Part shown: positions 1 through 5,448 of the stretch, piece by piece
Layout of the letters: each line of letters begins with the position of its first letter
Position numbering within the stretch: position 1 is the first letter of the stretch
Source: CAZTKP01 sp964614215
GTDB lineage: Bacteria; UBP6; UBA1177
Assembly: GCA_964614215.1 (NCBI GenBank)
Contig: CAZTKP010000092.1
Span: 1-10,185 of the forward strand
Direction of reading: 5' to 3'
Length of the DNA stretch: 10,185 nucleotides
The notes under the pieces: generated by a model
What the model saw: only the letters and a program-made list of their open reading frames with translations
Told to the model about the DNA's origin: nothing
Databases searched by the model: none
Made by a program: the position numbers and the translations under genes

Positions 1-1379
1 CCGCATCCTGAAGAACAGGCTTCGTTAATTTCAATGTTACGGATACTTCCATTCTCAACAAAGATAGCCTTCATATCCTGTCCGCCGATATCAAGAATAA
101 AATCCACTTTGTTTTCTGATATCTTTTCAGCCGCTTTAAGATGAGCCAAAGTCTCGACGACACCAAGATCTGCTGAAAAAACAGCCTTTATAAGATCCTC
201 TCCGTAACCTGTTACGGCAACTTTCCGTACATTGAGCTTAACACCTTCCGAAACTGTATTGCGATGAATTTCAGAAAGGCCTTTTTTTACAGAGTTAATG
301 TGCGCCCCTTCATTACTTTTGTAATAATCGGCTATAATTTCCCCTTCCGAATTCACTACAACTATCTTTGTAGTCGTTGATCCGGCATCTATTCCAATGA
401 AGTGCTCTCTTTTTTCCGACGATCCCGGAAAACCTCTATCAACTTTAAGATATCTTTTTCCAACCCACTTCCTAAAATGATCTTCCGATCCAAAAAGCGG
501 ATCCAGTCTGTCTTCCTGCCCGTCAGTTCTTTTCTGTGCTGAAGAAACTGCGTCCATAAGTTCACTAATATCCAGTGCTTCTTTTTCTTCTTCTGCAAAA
601 TACGCACAACCATAGGCAGGCAGTAGTTCAGGCCTTTCAGGAGTAAGAACATCGCTTTTACTAAAACCCACTCTTTCAGTAAATATGTCTCTTAAAAAAG
701 GAAGAAACGCCAGAGGTCCTCCGGAAAAGACTATCGGAGTCTTCATCTCATTTCCTCGTGCAAGAGTATTCATTATCTGGGTCACAACTGCATTGAAAAC
801 AGAAGCCGCTATATCACTCTTTGCAATATCCCTGCTGAGCAGGTTCTGAACATCGGTTTTCGCAAAAACACCACATCTGCTTGCAATAGGATAGATCCTG
901 GCGTGGTCATAAGCCAACTCCCCTAATTTTCCGGTCGAGATATTCATCAGAGAAGCCATCTGATCAATAAAAGAGCCTGTTCCTCCGGCACAGTTGCCGT
1001 TCATTCTTATGTCAGCATTACCATTTGAAGTAAAAAAGACTATTTTGCTGTCTTCACCACCTATATCAAGGAGGGTTCCAATATTCCCGAACAGAGCTTT
1101 TGCAGCTTCGGCACTTGCAACAACTTCCTGAACAAACCGAATCCCTATTCTTTCCGAGATTCCCATGCCTGCGGAACCCGTTACAGCAACTTTTGTTACG
1201 GAATTGCCCGCGACCTCTTTCACTTTTTCAAGAATTTTAAGCAATGTTCCGTAAATGTCAGCATGATGTCTCAAATATTCGGAAAAAATGATATTGTCAC
1301 CACTATCAAGAACAACAGCTTTTAAAGTCGTAGACCCTACGTCAACACCTACTTTAAGGAATGAATTACCCTGACTCAT
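1..1379 (-). CDS. Acyl-CoA dehydratase activase, tandem-module type (C-terminus beyond window)
   Basis: This is the ATP-dependent electron-transfer activator of 2-hydroxyacyl-CoA dehydratases or related benzoyl-CoA-reductase-type enzymes (BadF/BadG/BcrA/BcrD and HgdC family). It hydrolyses ATP to push one electron through a [4Fe-4S] cluster in the cytoplasm. The visible 459 codons carry two ASKHA modules. Module 1 has the phosphate-1 loop DVGSTTLK (13-20), DIGGEDSK (105-112), MNGNCAGGTGSF with Cys130, and SRCGVFAKTD with Cys169. The two Cys are 39 residues apart, as in the cluster ligands Cys127 and Cys166 of Acidaminococcus HgdC. Module 2 restarts with IGIDAGSTTTK (Asp331), then DIGGQDMK (Asp430) and NEACSSGCG (Cys455, Cys459) at the window edge. 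Single-module activases are about 260-270 residues. Two modules indicate the large fused activase class of roughly 1400 residues, which continues into dehydratase-like domains; that part is not visible. ATG 1379 was chosen for its strong Shine-Dalgarno. The gene has its own promoter. The physiological substrate cannot be told from this sequence. Confidence 0.93.
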   Translation of the reverse strand, partial: MSQGNSFLKVGVDVGSTTLKAVVLDSGDNIIFSEYLRHHADIYGTLLKILEKVKEVAGNSVTKVAVTGSAGMGISERIGIRFVQEVVASAEAAKALFGNIGTLLDIGGEDSKIVFFTSNGNADIRMNGNCAGGTGSFIDQMASLMNISTGKLGELAYDHARIYPIASRCGVFAKTDVQNLLSRDIAKSDIAASVFNAVVTQIMNTLARGNEMKTPIVFSGGPLAFLPFLRDIFTERVGFSKSDVLTPERPELLPAYGCAYFAEEEKEALDISELMDAVSSAQKRTDGQEDRLDPLFGSEDHFRKWVGKRYLKVDRGFPGSSEKREHFIGIDAGSTTTKIVVVNSEGEIIADYYKSNEGAHINSVKKGLSEIHRNTVSEGVKLNVRKVAVTGYGEDLIKAVFSADLGVVETLAHLKAAEKISENKVDFILDIGGQDMKAIFVENGSIRNIEINEACSSGC

Positions 1380-1386
1380 CTTCGGC

Positions 1387-1392
1387 ACCTCC
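1387..1392 (-). promoter_or_regulatory. Ribosome binding site of the activase gene
   Basis: On the minus strand GGAGGT lies 7 bases before ATG 1379. It is a near-perfect Shine-Dalgarno and fixes the start codon. A second GAGGTG lies slightly further upstream (around 1395-1400). Confidence 0.85.
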
Positions 1393-1429
1393 AGCACCTC
1401 AAAAAACTCAAGAAACGATTTCAGTTTCC

Positions 1430-1458
1430 ATTGTGCCAAAAAAAGGATGCCCTGTCAA
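1430..1458 (-). promoter_or_regulatory. Sigma70-type promoter for the activase gene
   Basis: The minus strand shows a perfect -35 box TTGACA (1453-1458), a spacer of exactly 17 bases, and a -10 box CACAAT (1430-1435; 4 of 6 matches to TATAAT, including the conserved second A and last T). Upstream of the -35 box, 1459-1494 is strongly AT-rich (29 of 36 bases), like an UP element. Transcription would start near 1423, leaving a leader of about 45 bases with the ribosome binding site. The promoter lies wholly in the intergenic space, so the activase can be expressed apart from the lipoprotein operon. No operator-like inverted repeat is evident over it. Confidence 0.65.
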
Positions 1459-1494
1459 GAAAGATTTATTGCATAAAATTGTAAGAGATTTAAA

Positions 1495-4400
1495 TTACTG
1501 GATTGTTTTAACTATTCTGAATCCCACAGAACCGCTTCTCTGGGAAGGAGGCATATAGGACCTGGATGAACTGCGGCATTCCTGGGAGTTGCTTTCAAAG
1601 CTTCCGCCTCTGACAACTCTGTCGCCTGAACCGGAGTTTACAGGATCAGTTGCACTGACAAGATGATCAACGTAAGTGTCCCAGACCCATTCTGCAACGT
1701 TTCCGTTCATATCATAAACTCCCCAGTCTGTTGCCCTCTTCAGTGCGACAGGATGAGTCCTGAGCTGGGATTCTGTTTCACTGTTGCCGCAGTACCAGCC
1801 TATCTGATCAAGAACCGGATCGACATCACAGTCAAAAACGGTGATATCACCGAAGAAGAAAGGCCTATCATCATAGTTGGGCTGTTCATAACCGCTTCCC
1901 GCGACATACTCCCATTCAGCTTCGGTGGGAAGTCTGTATCCTTCGCAGTCCTGAACTTTAGATATACCATTAAGTTCAACGTTTGCCGACTGGATTCCGC
2001 CCTGACCTGTACACCCTGTGGTCTCGTCTGTTCTTCCGTCAGCACAGATAACACCGGTAAGTTTATAACACTGAGCCTCACCAGAGTTATCACTGTACTT
2101 GTTGGCAAAGGCAAGAGCATCATAGAAACTGACATTCTCTACCGGACAGACGGCGTTTTTACAGTCGTATTTTGACGGGTTATAGCCCATGGTCTCAACA
2201 AACTGATCTATCGTCGTCTCTGTTTTAGCCACGGCAAAAAAGTAAGTGAGGTTAACATCATGATAATCCTCATCATCACCCTTCCATGTAAATTCTTCAG
2301 GACCACCTTCATCATAAATACCGTCATCTACTGCTGTTCCCATAGAGAAAGTCATATTGGTATACACTTCCGATGTCTCAAGAAGCTTATAGCAGTAGAT
2401 CTTTCCGAAATCCTCATCCAGATCGTCCCTGCATGCCGCATCTCCGTCACATGTCATTTCCTCAGGNNNNNNNNNNNNNNNNNNNNNNNNNNNNNNNNNN
2501 NNNNNNNNNNNNNNNNNNNNNNNNNNNNNNNNNNNNNNNNNNNNNNNNNNNNNNNNNNNNNNNNNNTATGACTCTTCTGTAGAATTACAGAGATTGATCT
2601 TATACCTACTGTCCATGTCACCGATCTTAATGTGATGAGGATAATCAGGATCAGGAGTGTCTGTATCATCAATGATCCTCATACATTTAAACTGGCTGTG
2701 ATGATGCATTCCGCACCAGGAATTCTCTCCTCCCGGATTACACAGTTCCTGATCAGAATAGTTAGCAAAATCAAGTCCGTAAGGTTTTGCTCCGGACTCT
2801 TCAGAATAATCGGAATCTCTGAACCTGAGACATTTTCTCCAGTACTTTTCGCTTCTGTCAGCCCCATAGGTCAGAGGAACAGAGAATCCTTTTTCGGCAA
2901 ACTGTGATCTGGATTTTTCAGCAATAACAAGAGTGCCGTACTTTGAATACTCGTTTTTCTCGTACCAGCTGTTATGGAGTTCAAGATAGTAGCTGAACAT
3001 CGCAAAGACCATTTCCGGAACTGTAGGAGCAGTCTGGGTCAGATAACCGGTCTCATCCACATCGTACATTCCGTTTGCATTGTAATCGGCCTGATGTGAA
3101 TTCTCATCTGTCGCGGCACAGGCCTTTGTAAGAGGATTAAGCTCTGACGCATTGAAAAGCACTCCTGATTCTCCATACTTAGGCGCATAGTTCGTTGTGG
3201 TTCCACCATAGGAAGAATCATCTATCAGATAAGTCTGAACATCCCTGTTCTTAGGTTCATATAGCGGTATCTTTGTCAGCGAAATACCTGGCAGATCAAC
3301 TATTCTGATCTGTTTTCTTTCAAAAAGATCGTTCTGCAGAACTATTCTGTCAACATACCTGAGATCACATCTTGCATTGATCTTTTCCGCAGAATCTTCG
3401 AGGGCGTTTATGGCCTCTTCCGCTTCCTTTGTGATCCATCCGTCACCATCGGCATCACATTTTCTGGTGCCGACAGGAGCAGAAGATGAATGAAAGTAAC
3501 CTTTAAGCGTTTCACAGACACAATGACCCTGAAGCGAAGTGAGAGGGTATACTCTACCGGTCTCGCCCTGCTCGACACAGAGAGGACAGCTGATACATTC
3601 CTCCTTATATTTATCGTATGCCTGACCTTCAGGACATCTTGAACAGACGGCATGAGTCGTATCTGTAGGATCAATGCAGTATTCGTCTTCTCCACAGGTC
3701 AGAGTATCACAGTCAACAATATCCTCACAGTCATCGGAAACCGGATTATAGATCGTTCCGCCTGCACAGCCGCATTCACCTGTAATATCATTTTTCAGAA
3801 AACCGTCCAGACATTCTCCGCAGGAAGCGTTAGGGCTTTCGATACATTCTTTGTGATCCTCTCCGCAAAGAAGCATGTCACATGTTTTTTCAAGTTCACA
3901 GATCCCGCTCACTTCAACATAACCGTTCTCACAATCTCCGCATTTTGCGGTGGAAGGATCTATCATTTCACAACTACGGTGCTCTGTCTCACACTGACCG
4001 AGGATAGAACTGTCGGATCCGTCTGAATTACAGTTAGTACCTATCATCTTTGCGCACTCACCCTCAAGAGGCGTCTCCGAATATATTCTCACCCAGTCAA
4101 CAGCAAGATATTCACCCATCCAGGACTCAATCCCGCCACAGTTTCCTTCGACCCTTACCTTTGTAATATCAGTGTAACCTGAAAGATCGAATATTTTCTC
4201 CTGAACACCGTCATAAGATGAGACTTTGTTGCTGTACAGATCTTTCCAGCCTGAGCCGGTTCCATCTGTTGCTTCTATTTTAATTTTTATAAGCACATCT
4301 ATATTAAGTGCCCCGCTTTCATCCTTTGTCGCAAAACGCACACTTAGTTTTTTCCCTGTTCCTGCAAAGGCAGCATCAAAGGTTTGCTCAATAGATCCGG

Positions 4401-5436
4401 GGTTACTTCCGGAACATGAACCGGAATCCGTTGTATGCAGGATTATACAGTTCGAGAAATCCCAGAGTTTTGCAGGTTCCTCTTCATCGTTTGCATAAAA
4501 ACCTGTATCAGCCCTTGTTACAACAGTCCAGTCTGAAGCTTCGGTATCACTGTCGTCAAAATCTGTATTTTTCACAGTTACTGACTCCAGATATCCCGAA
4601 AGACATGTGTAGCAATAAGCATCGTTATCTTCGTCAGCGGAAACACAGATCCTGCTTAGCTCATCACAGTTAAGATCACTGCAGTTGACTTTCTTCACAC
4701 AGTTTCCATCCTGCTCCCTGTAGCCTTCGATACAGTCTCCGCAGTAAACGGTGTCATCCTCCACGCAGACCTTGAAATCCGCCAGACATGTTTCATAAAG
4801 ACTGTTCTCTTTACCCGGCTGACAATTTTCAGCGACAGATTTACAGCTCAGAGAAATTGAATCCCAGGTATATCCCGAGACACATTCTTCGAGACAGTAA
4901 TCATCGACACCGTCCCCCGAATCGTGACATTTCTGATTTTCCTTACAGATATCATCGTCACAACTATATTTATCTCTGCAGAGTCTCGTAACTTCATCAC
5001 AGATCTGTCCACCTTCACATCCGCTGTCAAGACAGCCGGGACTGACAGAACATCTTCCAACCTCACAGGCCCCATATTCACCAAAAACGGTATCTTCCTT
5101 GCACTGGTTGTCAGTTTCACACGGAATACATCTGGAATCAGAGCACAGAAATCCTGCAGAACGTTCCTGTTCCTGACAATCCTGAGTACTGCTGCAACTC
5201 ACAGGGCCTGTCTCCTCTTCCTGTGAATCTGCATCCTCATCCTGAACTTCAGGATCATCATCGATTTCTGCAATCTCATCTTCATCAGTAACTTCATCTG
5301 TTAGTGAGGCATCTTCATCAATAAGATCCACATCTGTCTGAGCATCCGCATCTTCATCAACTGTAATTGACTTGCCGCCATCATCACAGGAAGCAAGAAA
5401 AAAGATCAGCAACAGTAAGACAGCTATTTTCTTCAT
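1495..5436 (-). CDS. Cys-rich acidic lipoprotein with inserted beta-sandwich and FGE-like C-terminus (interrupted by assembly gap)
   Basis: I do not recognise a named gene. Residues 1-17 form a lipoprotein signal (MKK, hydrophobic core, lipobox LASC with Cys17), so the mature protein is membrane-anchored and faces the periplasm or surface. Residues 18-80 are an Asp/Glu tether. From Cys81 to about 640 runs a disulfide-rich region with six CxxC-x2-GY/F-type repeats (starting at Cys181, 232, 275, 499, 539 and 598). A beta-sandwich of about 175 residues (285-459) is inserted in the third. EF-hand-like loops start at Asp661 (DADGDGWITKEA) and Asp784 (DYNANGMYDVDE), and a His/Cys motif CGMHHHSQFKC follows near 908-918. 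Ser956 is the last residue before the 100-N gap. After the gap come 323 residues that are mostly an FGE/SUMF-like domain. The frame agrees only if the gap is really 100 bases (or differs by a multiple of 3), so this could be two genes. Start ATG 5436 has AGGA 7 bases upstream and lies 12 bases after the previous stop, indicating an operon with the giant protein. The role is probably surface binding or assembly; no enzymatic function is claimed. Confidence 0.8.
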   Translation of the reverse strand: MKKIAVLLLLIFFLASCDDGGKSITVDEDADAQTDVDLIDEDASLTDEVTDEDEIAEIDDDPEVQDEDADSQEEETGPVSCSSTQDCQEQERSAGFLCSDSRCIPCETDNQCKEDTVFGEYGACEVGRCSVSPGCLDSGCEGGQICDEVTRLCRDKYSCDDDICKENQKCHDSGDGVDDYCLEECVSGYTWDSISLSCKSVAENCQPGKENSLYETCLADFKVCVEDDTVYCGDCIEGYREQDGNCVKKVNCSDLNCDELSRICVSADEDNDAYCYTCLSGYLESVTVKNTDFDDSDTEASDWTVVTRADTGFYANDEEEPAKLWDFSNCIILHTTDSGSCSGSNPGSIEQTFDAAFAGTGKKLSVRFATKDESGALNIDVLIKIKIEATDGTGSGWKDLYSNKVSSYDGVQEKIFDLSGYTDITKVRVEGNCGGIESWMGEYLAVDWVRIYSETPLEGECAKMIGTNCNSDGSDSSILGQCETEHRSCEMIDPSTAKCGDCENGYVEVSGICELEKTCDMLLCGEDHKECIESPNASCGECLDGFLKNDITGECGCAGGTIYNPVSDDCEDIVDCDTLTCGEDEYCIDPTDTTHAVCSRCPEGQAYDKYKEECISCPLCVEQGETGRVYPLTSLQGHCVCETLKGYFHSSSAPVGTRKCDADGDGWITKEAEEAINALEDSAEKINARCDLRYVDRIVLQNDLFERKQIRIVDLPGISLTKIPLYEPKNRDVQTYLIDDSSYGGTTTNYAPKYGESGVLFNASELNPLTKACAATDENSHQADYNANGMYDVDETGYLTQTAPTVPEMVFAMFSYYLELHNSWYEKNEYSKYGTLVIAEKSRSQFAEKGFSVPLTYGADRSEKYWRKCLRFRDSDYSEESGAKPYGLDFANYSDQELCNPGGENSWCGMHHHSQFKCMRIIDDTDTPDPDYPHHIKIGDMDSRYKINLCNSTEESXXXXXXXXXXXXXXXXXXXXXXXXXXXXXXXXXXPEEMTCDGDAACRDDLDEDFGKIYCYKLLETSEVYTNMTFSMGTAVDDGIYDEGGPEEFTWKGDDEDYHDVNLTYFFAVAKTETTIDQFVETMGYNPSKYDCKNAVCPVENVSFYDALAFANKYSDNSGEAQCYKLTGVICADGRTDETTGCTGQGGIQSANVELNGISKVQDCEGYRLPTEAEWEYVAGSGYEQPNYDDRPFFFGDITVFDCDVDPVLDQIGWYCGNSETESQLRTHPVALKRATDWGVYDMNGNVAEWVWDTYVDHLVSATDPVNSGSGDRVVRGGSFESNSQECRSSSRSYMPPSQRSGSVGFRIVKTIQ
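1498..2361 (-). other. FGE/SUMF-like (formylglycine-generating-enzyme fold) C-terminal domain
   Basis: The segment starts near MTFSMGT and runs through AKTETTIDQF, the hallmark GYRLPTEAEWEY, GVYDMNGNVAEWVWD, RVVRGGSF and finally SVGFRIVKTIQ at the stop. These are the standard landmarks of the FGE-sulfatase family, in the right order and at the usual length. True FGE enzymes hold copper with two cysteines after RGGSF/W (positions 7 and 12 of that motif). Here position 7 is Ser (codon 1591-1593) and position 12 is Cys (codon 1576-1578). The domain is therefore probably a non-catalytic binding or structural version, as is common in bacterial surface proteins. It lies entirely on the left side of the assembly gap. 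Confidence 0.88.
2467..2566. other. Assembly gap of 100 Ns inside the lipoprotein gene
   Basis: Exactly 100 Ns is the conventional placeholder for a scaffold gap of unknown size, so the true distance is not known. The last fully read minus-strand codon before the gap is Ser (TCA, 2569-2571). The next begins TA with its third base unread, so it is either Tyr or a stop codon. Confidence 0.97.
3595..4896 (-). repeat. Six degenerate CxxC-GY protein repeats in the lipoprotein
   Basis: The repeat is a Cys pair followed by a Gly-Tyr-like turn and a closing Cys 7-11 residues later. Copies are CLEECVSGYTW (181), CGDCIEGYREQ (232), CYTCLSGYLES (275, closing Cys displaced to 461), CGDCENGYVEV (499), CGECLDGFLKN (539) and CSRCPEGQAYD (598). 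They resemble EGF-like or other small disulfide-bonded modules. Between copies are further Cys-rich spacers such as CSDLNCDELSRIC and CGEDHKEC. Similarity is at protein level; the DNA copies are diverged, so the repeats are old. Confidence 0.8.
4060..4584 (-). other. Beta-sandwich (galactose-binding-like) domain inserted in the Cys repeats
   Basis: Residues about 285-459 of the lipoprotein contain alternating hydrophobic strands, few cysteines, and an ending AVDWVRIY typical of jelly-roll carbohydrate- or ligand-binding domains. The segment IEQTFDAAF followed by KKLSVRFATKDESG fits the same fold. Assignment to a specific binding-module family is not possible by eye. Confidence 0.5.
5212..5358 (-). 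repeat. Acidic low-complexity tether (GAT/GAA-rich)
   Basis: Residues 27-75 of the lipoprotein hold 27 Asp/Glu among 49 residues and no Lys, Arg or His. The DNA is a degenerate run of GAT and GAA codons, with recurring DED, DEV and DEDAD units such as TDEVTDEDE. It starts nine residues after the lipid-bearing Cys17 and probably acts as a charged spacer that holds the folded part away from the membrane. Confidence 0.8.
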
Positions 5437-5443
5437 AACGTTT

Positions 5444-5447
5444 TCCT
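5444..5447 (-). promoter_or_regulatory. Ribosome binding site of the lipoprotein gene, touching the upstream stop codon
   Basis: The minus strand reads TAATAGGAAAACGTTATG. AGGA is 7 bases before ATG 5436 and begins one base after the TAA stop (5449-5451) of the giant gene. This tight spacing supports one transcript, and translational coupling between the two proteins is possible. Confidence 0.7.
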
Positions 5448-5448
5448 A

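Noticed and set aside
389..652. Minus-strand 87-codon frame inside the activase
   Set aside because: It is out of frame with the activase, whose sequence is continuous with conserved motifs on both sides, so this is a shadow and not a sign of a frameshift.
1380..1494. Rho-independent terminator after the lipoprotein gene
   Set aside because: The T-run at 1437-1443 (minus strand) is not preceded by a GC-rich inverted repeat; it is only part of the promoter spacer.
1361..1558. Small plus-strand frame spanning the intergenic space
   Set aside because: It overlaps both flanking gene ends and the promoter, has no Shine-Dalgarno, and its product has no recognisable feature.
1663..2175. Plus-strand open frame of 170 codons
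   Set aside because: It is antisense to the FGE-like domain, whose landmark motifs are unmistakable on the minus strand; no ribosome binding site or recognisable protein.
3652..4026. Plus-strand open frame of 124 codons
   Set aside because: It is antisense to the Cys repeats. Cys and Gly codons of the real gene create its composition, and no family resemblance is seen.
5239..5255. Perfect 8-1-8 palindrome ATCCTGAACTTCAGGAT
   Set aside because: It lies within the acidic tether coding DPEVQD, far from any promoter, with no T-run after it; repeated GAT/GAA codons make such a match likely by chance.
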